DNA of 6,327 nucleotides. Source: Oscillibacter sp. CAG:241 (GTDB lineage: Bacteria > Bacillota > Clostridia > Oscillospirales > Oscillospiraceae). The number at the start of each line of letters is the position of its first letter. Positions within the stretch are counted from its first letter, which is position 1. The notes under the pieces were generated by a model. That model made no database searches and was not told the origin of the DNA. It saw nothing but the letters and a program-made list of their open reading frames with translations. The stretch lies in contig FR884057.1 in NCBI GenBank assembly GCA_000435975.1, positions 1 to 6,327 of the forward strand. The letters run 5' to 3'. Made by a program: the position numbers and the translations under genes. Below, in pieces: positions 1 to 5,067 of the stretch.

Positions 1-27
1 CGGTGACAGCTCTCCCAAAGGGAGAGC
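1..27. repeat. Palindromic intergenic element, cut by window edge
   Basis: An 8-bp perfect stem (9-16 with 20-27, AAA loop) reads GCTCTCCC/GGGAGAGC and is preceded by GGTGACA at the very edge of the window. From general familiarity with gut Clostridia genomes, GGGAGAGC hairpins joined to GTGAC-type stems recur between genes as a dispersed palindromic repeat. That identity is recalled, not searched. Only part of the element is visible here. It lacks a clear T-run on either strand, so I do not call it a terminator. Confidence 0.45.
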
Positions 28-62
28 CAAGTAGGGGCCGACGTCCCCGGCGGCCGGGGCGC

Positions 63-89
63 AAAAAGGCGGGGCACATGGGCCCCGCC
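63..89 (-). terminator. Rho-independent terminator of the DUF2500/zinc-ribbon operon
   Basis: Read on the minus strand, an 8-bp GC-rich stem (89-82 with 75-68, six-base loop) is followed directly by TTTTT (67-63). It lies about 67 bases past the zinc-ribbon stop codon and is the best T-tailed hairpin in the 155-base tail. A second perfect stem of 9 bp (122-130 with 135-143, loop CCCT) sits between the stop codon and this terminator but has no T-run. A third of 6 bp (45-50 with 54-59) lies beyond it. Confidence 0.7.
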
Positions 90-155
90 CTACGGGTGTT
101 CTATCGACAGGCGCTTCGTAGGGCCCGCTGCCCTCAGCGGGCCGGGTCAGCCCCT

Positions 156-917
156 TCAGCCTGTCAAAACGTTCGTGTCCTGGTACAACAGAAGAAGAAA
201 ACCATCCTGGGTCCCGTCCGAATTCAGCAGCCGCAGCTCCACATACTGAAGGTTATCGTACCAATCGGCGGACAGGTCAAAATGCAGAGTCCAGTACTGC
301 TCCTGGCTGCTGGCGTCGCTGACCGGCAGGGTCAGCTCCTGGCCATCCTCGTCCACGCAGTAAAGCTGGAGGTCGTCCAGCAGCACCTCCCCGGGGTCCC
401 GGTGGATCTCCAGCTCCACCTGGAGGACGCCGTCCTCATAGGACGCGCCCAGCAGGCCCACCCGGCCTCCCTGCCAGGTATCCCAGTCCAGCCAGTCCCG
501 GGCCACCGCCGGTTCCTCGGTGGCGGGGGTAACCGGGTCGATGGAATAATCCGTGCGGCGGGCCTGACAGCTGGAAACGATGGAGCTGACCAGGGACAGG
601 ATGATCAGCCCCGCCACCAGCACCCCCACCAGGCTCACCTGACGGCCCGGGCCGCTGAGGTTATTCAGCTTTTCTCGGACCTGGCGGGCCTGGTCCTCGA
701 AGCAGACCTTCTTCTCGTGGCACTCCTTCTTCTCGAAGCACACCTTGCCCCCGCGGGGGACGGAACGGCGCTCCTGCCCCGTCAGGTGATGCACCGTGCC
801 GTCGGCGTCTACCCGCTCCCGCCGGGGCGGGCGGTTATACGCGCCGCAGGACGGGCAGCAGCCGTTTTTCTCGTAATCGTATATTTTCCCGCAGGCTTTG
901 CACTGAACCATTGCCAT
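156..917 (-). CDS. Membrane-anchored zinc-ribbon protein, function unknown
   Basis: 253 residues. The N-terminus carries a zinc ribbon with two CxxC knuckles (C6/C9 and C21/C24, CKACG and CPSCG). Next is a basic, Cys-rich linker with three tandem six-residue units (about 59-76: VCFEKK, ECHEKK, VCFEDQ). One hydrophobic segment at about 94-117 should span the membrane. The remaining ~135 residues are acidic, with alternating hydrophobic strands (VLQVELEI, YVELRLL), suggesting a beta-rich domain probably outside the cell, though topology is inferred. The start at 917 follows AAGGAGG with nine bases of spacing; a second ATG two codons later is possible. It lies 14 bp downstream of the DUF2500 gene with no promoter between, so the two are almost certainly co-transcribed. 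Zinc-ribbon plus single-TM proteins of this layout occur in Clostridia without assigned function. The ribbon is well supported; the role is unknown. Confidence 0.85.
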   Translation of the reverse strand: MAMVQCKACGKIYDYEKNGCCPSCGAYNRPPRRERVDADGTVHHLTGQERRSVPRGGKVCFEKKECHEKKVCFEDQARQVREKLNNLSGPGRQVSLVGVLVAGLIILSLVSSIVSSCQARRTDYSIDPVTPATEEPAVARDWLDWDTWQGGRVGLLGASYEDGVLQVELEIHRDPGEVLLDDLQLYCVDEDGQELTLPVSDASSQEQYWTLHFDLSADWYDNLQYVELRLLNSDGTQDGFLLLLYQDTNVLTG

Positions 918-931
918 ACTGTTTTTCCTCC

Positions 932-1294
932 TTATTCCCGCTCAAAGCTCACATAGCGGGTGCCCTGGAACGTCAGCCGTCCCCGGTCGCCCTCGGCCAG
1001 CATGCCGTATTCCGGTCCCGTCATCTGAAGCTCCATCCGGTCGCCGCTTTCCACCTGGAAGGTGACATAGTACCAGGAGGAGGTGGTGGACATATGGTCT
1101 CCGCTGTGGTGACGGGAAATATTCTGCCGCTTGGTCACCACCCGGGCCTCCACCGTCAGCCGGGGAGAATGGTTGTTTTTGTTCCACTGGGACAGGCCCC
1201 GGAACACCGTTACCAGGATCATCACCGCGATCACGCCGAAGATCAGGAAAAAGACGATCTCAAACCCGCCGCCGAAGAAAAAGCTGTCCATCAT
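932..1294 (-). CDS. DUF2500 domain-containing membrane protein
   Basis: 120 residues, close to the usual length of DUF2500 proteins. A short N-terminus is followed by one membrane segment (about 11-31). The DUF2500 domain follows: the NHSPRLTVEARVVTKR stretch (41-56), a His-rich patch (RHHSGDH, 61-67), YYVTFQVESGDRMEL (75-89) and the hallmark EYGMLAEGDRGRLTFQGTR (95-113) ending in FER near the C-terminus. The family is widespread in Firmicutes and has no established biochemical function. The small soluble domain is probably beta-rich. Two adjacent ATGs (1292-1294 and 1289-1291) could start it; GGGAGG at 1303-1308 is about eight bases upstream of the first, which I prefer. It is the first gene of a two-gene unit with the zinc-ribbon gene and has its own promoter and a long leader. 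Family assignment is confident from motif recall; function is not. Confidence 0.88.
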   Translation of the reverse strand: MMDSFFFGGGFEIVFFLIFGVIAVMILVTVFRGLSQWNKNNHSPRLTVEARVVTKRQNISRHHSGDHMSTTSSWYYVTFQVESGDRMELQMTGPEYGMLAEGDRGRLTFQGTRYVSFERE

Positions 1295-1373
1295 GCCGCA
1301 TGCCTCCCTTTCCGGGGGGAATGCCCCCGTTTATGTGGTCCTATTGTACGCCCCGCCGGGCGGAAACGCCACC

Positions 1374-1387
1374 AACCTCAGGTTGCG
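1374..1387. repeat. Palindromic direct repeat, copy 1, in DUF2500 leader
   Basis: AACCTCAGGTTGCG on the plus strand. The first eleven bases form a dyad, AACCT-N-AGGTT. An identical 14-base copy begins 43 bp away at 1417. It lies about 50-65 bases downstream of the predicted start of the DUF2500 transcript, in untranslated sequence. The likely roles are a regulator binding site or an RNA element. The repeat is directly visible; its role is inferred. Confidence 0.7.
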
Positions 1388-1416
1388 CCGGGAAAAATTT
1401 CCGGAAAGCGGCAGGA

Positions 1417-1430
1417 AACCTCAGGTTGCG
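1417..1430. repeat. Palindromic direct repeat, copy 2, near DUF2500 transcription start
   Basis: Identical 14-base copy of the element at 1374-1387 (AACCTCAGGTTGCG), with the AACCT-N-AGGTT dyad at its core. It lies about 8-21 bases downstream of the predicted transcription start, where a bound protein could block initiation or early elongation. The bases flanking the two copies differ, so this is a short conserved element and not part of a longer duplication. Confidence 0.7.
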
Positions 1431-1444
1431 TGGTATTTTTATCC

Positions 1445-1474
1445 AGTATAGCATACGCGCCGGACTCTTGGCAA
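1445..1474 (-). promoter_or_regulatory. Promoter of the DUF2500/zinc-ribbon operon
   Basis: On the minus strand, TTGCCA (1474-1469) and TATACT (1450-1445) are separated by 18 bases. A TGC directly before the -10 box gives an extended -10 motif. Predicted transcription start is near 1438, leaving a leader of roughly 145 nt before the DUF2500 ATG. The -35 box lies within the large hairpin that follows iscR. The leader also holds two palindromic repeats and a 6-bp hairpin (1313-1318 with 1324-1329) four bases before the ribosome site. Confidence 0.72.
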
Positions 1475-1491
1475 GCCAAAAGCCCGGCGCG
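1456..1491 (-). terminator. Large hairpin after iscR, probable 3' end of the isc operon
   Basis: Beginning four bases past the iscR stop codon, 16 positions pair around a CTTG loop (1456-1471 with 1476-1491). Two G·U wobbles are needed in the minus-strand RNA. The outer eight pairs are CGCGCCGG with its complement. No T-run follows, so intrinsic termination would be weak or need a factor; the hairpin could also act as a 3' stabiliser. It carries the -35 box of the next promoter in its loop and 3' arm. Confidence 0.55.
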
Positions 1492-1495
1492 GGGG

Positions 1496-1906
1496 TTATT
1501 CATCGGTTTTCAGGAGGTCCCGCAGCGTCACACTGTCCAGATAGTCGCCCATGATCTGCCCCAGCCGGTTCCACACCGGCAGGGTCCGGCACTGGGCCGC
1601 CCGGTCACAGGGGTGAGCCCCCTCCTCCAGACAGGCCACCGGAGCCAGGGACCCCTCCGTCAGACGCAGAATCTCCCCCAAGGGATACTCCTCCGGCTTT
1701 CTGGTCAGGCGGTAGCCGCCGCCCTTACCGGTGACGCCGCTTACCAGACCGGCCCGGCTCAGCAGAGACATGACCTGCCCGGCATACTTGTCCGACAGCT
1801 CCTGCCGCCGGGCCACATCACGCATGGAGACGTATCCGTCGCCGCCGTGCTCCGCCAGGTCCACCATCACCCGCAGGGCGTATCGTCCCTTGCTGGATAT
1901 GACCAT
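1496..1906 (-). CDS. iscR: Rrf2-family iron-sulfur regulator, IscR-like
   Basis: 136 residues, typical Rrf2 length. The N-terminal winged helix begins with the hallmark ISSKGRYALRVMVDLAE (3-19), then the recognition region (SMRDVARRQELSDKYAGQV, 27-45) and wing (GKGGGYRLTR, 60-69). Three cysteines follow, C92, C100 and C106 (C-x7-C-x5-C), matching the cluster-binding Cys trio of IscR-type proteins. The fourth ligand, His107 in E. coli IscR, is not obvious; H98 lies between the first two cysteines. The protein probably binds [2Fe-2S] and represses Fe-S assembly genes. The ATG at 1904-1906 is chosen because Rrf2 proteins start at this point; extension upstream only reads through the iscU tail in another frame. 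One base separates the iscU stop from this ATG and the ribosome site is weak, so translational coupling is likely. It is the last gene of the operon. Confidence 0.9.
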   Translation of the reverse strand: MVISSKGRYALRVMVDLAEHGGDGYVSMRDVARRQELSDKYAGQVMSLLSRAGLVSGVTGKGGGYRLTRKPEEYPLGEILRLTEGSLAPVACLEEGAHPCDRAAQCRTLPVWNRLGQIMGDYLDSVTLRDLLKTDE

Positions 1907-1907
1907 A

Positions 1908-2345
1908 TCACACCATCCGGCAGCTTTCGCAGCTGCCGCAATCCTCCGGGAACTTGCTGCGGTCATACGCGATGCCGTTGCGGTCGTAGTAGTCCTTGAC
2001 GGCAGACTTGATAGACTCCTCTGCCAGGACGGAGCAGTGCAGCTTGTGAGCAGGCAGGCCGCCCAGGGCATCCACCACCTGGCGGTTGGTGACGGCCAGG
2101 GCCTCGTCCACGGTCTTGCCCTTGATCATCTCCGTGGCCATGGAGGACGAGGCAATGGCGCTGCCGCAGCCGAAGGTCTCGAACTTCACGTCCTGGATGA
2201 CGTTATCCTTGATTTTCAGGTACATCTTCATGATGTCGCCGCATTTGGCGTTGCCCACCTGGCCAACTCCGTCGGCGTCGGGGATCTCGCCCACATTGCG
2301 GGGATGCATGAAATGGTCCATTACGATATCACTGTACAGTGCCAT
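1908..2345 (-). CDS. iscU: Fe-S cluster scaffold protein IscU/NifU-like
   Basis: 145 residues. IscU-type scaffold that accepts sulfur from the cysteine desulfurase and assembles clusters in the cytoplasm. The three ligand cysteines and companions are present: C35 with D37 (NAKCGD), C60 (FETFGCGSAIASSS) and C104 after H103 (LPAHKLHC, 97-104). The C-terminus adds an unusual Cys-rich tail, C136-x2-C139-x2-C142 (EDCGSCESCRMV). The ATG at 2343-2345 is preferred because AAGGAG lies nine bases upstream; a TTG two codons earlier would leave only three bases of spacing. The gene starts 21 bp after iscS and ends one base before iscR, so the three form one transcript. A pseudogene is unlikely because all key residues are intact. 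Confidence 0.95.
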   Translation of the reverse strand: MALYSDIVMDHFMHPRNVGEIPDADGVGQVGNAKCGDIMKMYLKIKDNVIQDVKFETFGCGSAIASSSMATEMIKGKTVDEALAVTNRQVVDALGGLPAHKLHCSVLAEESIKSAVKDYYDRNGIAYDRSKFPEDCGSCESCRMV

Positions 2346-2366
2346 AGCCAAACGCTCCTTTCAACG

Positions 2367-3554
2367 TCACAGCATGAATGCTTTCTTACCGGATTCCAGG
2401 TCCTTCCATACCGGGGACATGGACCGCAGATACTCCACCACCCGGGGAACCTCCCGCAGGATGTGGTCCACTTCCTCCTCCGTGTTCCACTCGCACAGAC
2501 TCAGCCGCAGGGACCCGTGGGCCACCTCGTGGGGCCGGCCGATGGCCAGCAGCACATGGCTGGGATCCAGAGACCCGGAGGTGCACGCCGAGCCGGAGGA
2601 CGCACAGATGCCCGCCGCGTCCAGAAGCAGCAGCAGGGACTCGCCCTCAATGCCCTCGAAGCAGAAGTTCACATTGCCGGGCAGCCGGTGCTCCAGGTCG
2701 CCGTTGACAGCGCTGTGGGGGATCCGGGACAGGCCCGCAATAAGCTTGTCCCGCAGAGCCGTGACCTTCACCCGGTTCTCCTCCATATGGGCGCAGGCCT
2801 CCTCCAGTGCCGCCGCCATACCGGCAATGCCGGGGACATTCTCCGTTCCGGCCCGCTTGCCCCGCTCCTGGGCGCCGCCCTCGATGACGTTCACCAGAGG
2901 GATACCGCCCCGGACGTACAGCGCACCCACGCCCTTGGGGCCGTGGAACTTATGGCCGGACAGGCTCAGCATATCGATGTGCTGGGCCTGGACATCGATG
3001 GGCAGGTGGCCCGCCGCCTGCACGGCATCGGTATGGAACAACACGCCCTTCTCCCGGCACACGGCGCCGATCTCCTCAATGGGCAGGATACTGCCGATCT
3101 CGTTGTTGGCGTACATCACCGTCACCAGACAGGTGTCCTCCCGGATGGCGTCCGCCACCTGCTGAGCGGAGACCATGCCGTTTTCATGAACCGGCAGCAG
3201 CTCCACCTCAAAGCCCTCCTTCTCCAGCTTTTTCAGGGTGTGGAGAATGGCGTGATGCTCGAAAGCCGTGGAAATAATGTGCATCTTCCCCTTGCGGCGG
3301 CCGATGGCGGCGGCGGACAGCAGTGCCTGGTTGTCGGCCTCGCTGCCGCCGGAGGTGAAGATGATCTCCCGTGGCTGGCAGTTCAGGCACCGGGCCACGG
3401 TCTCCCGGCTCTTCATCAGCAGCTCTGCCGCCCGCTGACCCACGCTGTGCAGACTGGAGGGATTGCCGAAGTTCTCCTCCATGGCAGGCAGCATGGCATT
3501 CAGCGCCGTCTGGCTCATCTTTGTGGTGGCCGCGTTATCTGCGTAAACAGTCAT
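2367..3554 (-). CDS. iscS: Cysteine desulfurase IscS/NifS
   Basis: 395 residues, full length for class I (group I) cysteine desulfurases. A PLP enzyme that converts cysteine to alanine and holds the sulfur as a persulfide for transfer to IscU. Visible hallmarks are YADNAAT at 4-10, the TSGGSEADN cofactor region (67-75), H100/H101, N151 in ANNEIGS, D175 and Q179 in HTDAVQA, and the PLP lysine K202 in SGHKFHGPKG. RAGTEN is at 234-239. The catalytic C324 sits in the mobile loop SSGSACTSGSLDPSHVL (319-335), which marks the IscS/NifS class and not SufS. The ATG at 3554 follows GGAGG with eight bases of spacing. It is the first gene of the isc operon, behind a near-consensus promoter. 'nifS' would be an equally acceptable name in Clostridia. 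Confidence 0.96.
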   Translation of the reverse strand: MTVYADNAATTKMSQTALNAMLPAMEENFGNPSSLHSVGQRAAELLMKSRETVARCLNCQPREIIFTSGGSEADNQALLSAAAIGRRKGKMHIISTAFEHHAILHTLKKLEKEGFEVELLPVHENGMVSAQQVADAIREDTCLVTVMYANNEIGSILPIEEIGAVCREKGVLFHTDAVQAAGHLPIDVQAQHIDMLSLSGHKFHGPKGVGALYVRGGIPLVNVIEGGAQERGKRAGTENVPGIAGMAAALEEACAHMEENRVKVTALRDKLIAGLSRIPHSAVNGDLEHRLPGNVNFCFEGIEGESLLLLLDAAGICASSGSACTSGSLDPSHVLLAIGRPHEVAHGSLRLSLCEWNTEEEVDHILREVPRVVEYLRSMSPVWKDLESGKKAFML

Positions 3555-3580
3555 CGTATATTCCTCCCTGTTTCAGGTGT

Positions 3581-3591
3581 AATTACCTACC
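3581..3591. repeat. Half-site repeat in isc leader (copy of 3621-3631)
   Basis: AATTACCTACC on the plus strand matches AATTAACTACC at 3621-3631 in 10 of 11 positions, and the two start exactly 40 bp apart. This copy is in the iscS 5' leader, about 12-22 bases after the predicted transcription start. The local sequence also contains the palindrome GTAATTAC (3579-3586). It may be an operator half-site for the IscR-like protein encoded in the same operon, an inference from position only. Confidence 0.5.
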
Positions 3592-3609
3592 GATTTGGTT
3601 TCTAATTGG

Positions 3610-3638
3610 AGTATACCCGAAATTAACTACCAAGTCAA
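3610..3638 (-). promoter_or_regulatory. Promoter of the iscS-iscU-iscR operon
   Basis: On the minus strand, TTGACT (3638-3633) and TATACT (3615-3610) are separated by an ideal 17 bases, each one or two mismatches from the housekeeping sigma consensus. Predicted start is near 3603, giving a leader of about 50 nt before the iscS ATG. This is the strongest promoter match in the window and is upstream of the first isc gene. Confidence 0.85.
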
Positions 3639-3647
3639 TGGGTAATT
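3625..3647. promoter_or_regulatory. Candidate operator dyad over the isc -35 box
   Basis: AACTACC and GGTAATT form an inverted repeat (six of seven positions pair) around nine bases that contain the whole -35 box of the isc promoter (3633-3638). A dimer bound here would occlude RNA polymerase. An Rrf2 dimer, specifically the IscR-like product of this operon, is the natural candidate. The site does not match the E. coli type 1 IscR consensus well, so assignment is inferential. Confidence 0.5.
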
Positions 3648-3678
3648 TGAAATTTTTTCTGTTTGGCGAAAAAAACTG

Positions 3679-3696
3679 CCCTGTCGGTTGACAGGG
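3679..3696. promoter_or_regulatory. Perfect inverted repeat overlapping the lipoprotein -35 box
   Basis: CCCTGTC and GACAGGG pair perfectly (7 bp, loop GGTT). The TTGACA -35 box of the rightward promoter lies in the loop and 3' arm. On the minus strand the same hairpin is followed after three bases by a run of seven T (3675-3669), which gives it the form of a leftward intrinsic terminator. It could be an operator for the lipoprotein gene, an insulator stopping leftward transcripts before the isc promoter, or both. Confidence 0.5.
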
Positions 3697-3716
3697 AATC
3701 AAAAAATGTGTAAACT
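3688..3716 (+). promoter_or_regulatory. Promoter of the lipoprotein gene
   Basis: A perfect TTGACA (3688-3693) and TAAACT (3711-3716) are separated by 17 bases. Predicted start is near 3723, leaving a leader of about 45 nt that contains AGGAG nine bases before the ATG. The -10 box deviates from TATAAT at two positions, so strength may be moderate. Confidence 0.7.
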
Positions 3717-3767
3717 GAACATGGTCTTAACGGCCAGGAAGAAAGACGAATAAAGGAGTAAAAAAAC

Positions 3768-4412
3768 ATGAAACGCATTCTTGCATTGCTGCTGACACTG
3801 ATGATGGCCCTGAGCCTGACGGCCTGCGGCGGCGACAACAACGCCGATCTGGTGGGAACCTGGAAATGGACCTGTGACATCACCGAGGAGTTCCAGAAGG
3901 GCGTCAATGAGGGCGCCGGCATGGACGTCCCCGTGGAGGCCAAGGTGGAAATGACCTTTGTGCTGGTCTTCAACGAGGACGGCACCTTCACCCTGAGCGT
4001 GGATAAGGACGCCCTGTCCGCCTCCGTGCAGGGGTACATCGACGCCATGGTGCCCGTTACGGTGGACCTGGTGTATCAGCAGCTGGAGGACCAGGGCATG
4101 AGCCGCGCCGATATCGACGAGGCCATGAAGGCCCAGGGCATCACCGTGGAGGAATATGTGAAGCAGCTGTTCGGTGCGCTGGACGTGGACCAGCTGACGG
4201 ACGGCCTGGACCAGGAAAACCTCACCGGTTATTTCCGCGCTGCCAAGGGCAAGCTGTACACCAGCGAGAAGGAAAACTCCTTCAGCCAGGACGATTATGC
4301 CGAGTACACCCTGGAAAACGGTGTTATGAAGTGGACCGGCGGCAGCAGCGCCCTGATCTCCGATTTCGGTGACATCGGCGTGGAGCTGCCCATCGAGTGG
4401 GTCAAGCAGTAA
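3768..4412 (+). CDS. Predicted secreted lipoprotein, lipocalin-like fold possible
   Basis: 214 residues. A lipoprotein signal peptide is clear: MKR, a hydrophobic core (4-16) and the lipobox LTAC with lipidated C20, followed by GGDNN. The mature protein opens with LVGTWKW (28-34), then strands and an EDGTF turn (70-74). A predominantly helical acidic stretch follows (about 81-150, including SRADIDEAMKAQGITVEEYV). It returns to short strands with GYFRAAKGKLYT (154-165), YAEYTLENGVMKWTGG (177-192) and a C-terminal WVKQ. GTW plus EDGTF plus a late Y-x-L-x-N-G-x-(L/M)-x-W motif resembles small lipocalin-like or beta-barrel lipoproteins of Clostridia, here with a helical insert. I do not recognise a named family. 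AGGAG is nine bases from the ATG. The gene is monocistronic: its own promoter, a strong terminator 14 bases past the stop, and divergent from isc. The ligand is unknown. Confidence 0.9.
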   Translation: MKRILALLLTLMMALSLTACGGDNNADLVGTWKWTCDITEEFQKGVNEGAGMDVPVEAKVEMTFVLVFNEDGTFTLSVDKDALSASVQGYIDAMVPVTVDLVYQQLEDQGMSRADIDEAMKAQGITVEEYVKQLFGALDVDQLTDGLDQENLTGYFRAAKGKLYTSEKENSFSQDDYAEYTLENGVMKWTGGSSALISDFGDIGVELPIEWVKQ

Positions 4413-4425
4413 CCGTCTCTCCCCT

Positions 4426-4455
4426 TGCGGCCCCCGTTTCGGGGGCCGCAAATTT
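4426..4455 (+). terminator. Terminator of the lipoprotein gene
   Basis: An 11-bp perfect GC-rich stem (TGCGGCCCCCG at 4426-4436 with 4440-4450) closes on a TTT loop and begins 14 bases after the stop codon. The tail AATTTG is only weakly T-rich, so efficiency is uncertain, but the stem is very stable. A further imperfect hairpin (4483-4487 with 4501-4505, inner GGT/ACC) lies in the gap before the smpB promoter. Confidence 0.75.
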
Positions 4456-4529
4456 GTAGGTTTGTCAAGCTCGTTGGGAGAGCGCCTGCGGTGAGACCTG
4501 AGGCGGCCCAGCGGGCCCGGTGACAGGGG

Positions 4530-4558
4530 TTGCAATTCCCGGGAAGGTGTGGTATACT
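4530..4558 (+). promoter_or_regulatory. Promoter of smpB
   Basis: TTGCAA (4530-4535) and TATACT (4553-4558) are separated by 17 bases, with TGG directly before the -10 box giving an extended -10. Predicted start is near 4565, so the smpB leader is only about 25 nt. The spacer contains a perfect 10-bp palindrome, TTCCCGGGAA (4536-4545). Confidence 0.72.
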
Positions 4559-4589
4559 TATTTACCAATCAAAAGAGAGGAGGTCCGCC

Positions 4590-5054
4590 ATGGAAAAGCG
4601 CGGTATCAAGATCGCGGCCCAGAACCGCAAGGCGCACCACGACTATTTCGTGGAGGACCGGTATGAGGCGGGCATCGAGCTGGCGGGGACGGAGGTCAAA
4701 TCCATCCGCCAGGGCAGGGTAAATCTGAAGGACTCCTACTGCGTGGCCAAGGACGGCGAGATTTACGCCCACAGCATGCACATCTCTCCCTATGAACAGG
4801 GGAACATCTTCAACAAGGACCCGGACCGGCCCAAGCGGCTGCTGATGCACAAACGGGAGATCCGCAAGCTCCACGATCTGCAGAAGCAGGACGGCTATGC
4901 CCTGATCCCCCTGAGCCTGTACTTCAAGGACAGCCGGGTGAAGGTGGAGCTGGGCCTGTGCAAGGGTAAAAAGACCTACGACAAGCGGGACGCCATCGCC
5001 AAGCGCGACGCCAAACGCGAAATGGAGCGGGCTGTCCGCGAGAAAAACCGATAA
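4590..5054 (+). CDS. smpB: SsrA-binding protein SmpB
   Basis: 154 residues, normal SmpB length. It binds the tRNA-like part of tmRNA and brings it to stalled ribosomes. The N-terminus has IAAQNRKAHHDYFVEDRYEA (8-27), including the conserved NRKA-HHDY segment. It continues with GIELAGTEVKSIRQGRVNLKD (28-48) and a Y-AHSMHISPYEQGN stretch, the oligonucleotide-binding barrel core. The lysine/arginine-rich tail KGKKTYDKRDAIAKR (126-140) holds the D131-K132-R133 motif that enters the empty mRNA channel. The ATG at 4590 follows a GAGGAGG-type site; an in-frame TTG at 4530 sits inside the promoter and is rejected. The gene is followed 13 bp later by a cyclophilin and then by ssrA itself, so the protein and its RNA partner are adjacent and probably co-expressed. 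Confidence 0.97.
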   Translation: MEKRGIKIAAQNRKAHHDYFVEDRYEAGIELAGTEVKSIRQGRVNLKDSYCVAKDGEIYAHSMHISPYEQGNIFNKDPDRPKRLLMHKREIRKLHDLQKQDGYALIPLSLYFKDSRVKVELGLCKGKKTYDKRDAIAKRDAKREMERAVREKNR

Positions 5055-5067
5055 AAGGAGCGTATCC

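Noticed and set aside
3..956. 317-residue plus-strand open frame over the zinc-ribbon gene
   Set aside because: Antisense shadow without its own ribosome site or domain; the minus-strand gene has a zinc ribbon, membrane segment and good start signal.
1907..2071. N-terminal extension of the Rrf2 regulator upstream of 1906
   Set aside because: The extra 55 residues overlap iscU in another frame and are Ser/Thr/Ala-rich shadow sequence. Rrf2 proteins begin at the M-x-I-S-x-K-G-R-Y-A-L motif.
1731..3605. 624-residue plus-strand open frame covering the isc genes in antisense
   Set aside because: It lies opposite three genes with complete family motifs and ribosome sites. Its translation is low-complexity (His, Gln, Leu, Ala, Gly rich) with no recognisable domain, and long antisense frames are expected in GC-rich coding DNA.
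3699..4568. 289-residue minus-strand open frame over the lipoprotein gene
   Set aside because: Its composition mirrors codon bias of the plus-strand gene, it spans that gene's terminator, and it has no start signal or motif.
4530..4589. TTG start giving SmpB 20 more residues
   Set aside because: The codon is inside the -35 box of the predicted promoter. The ATG at 4590 has a strong ribosome site and matches the family start.
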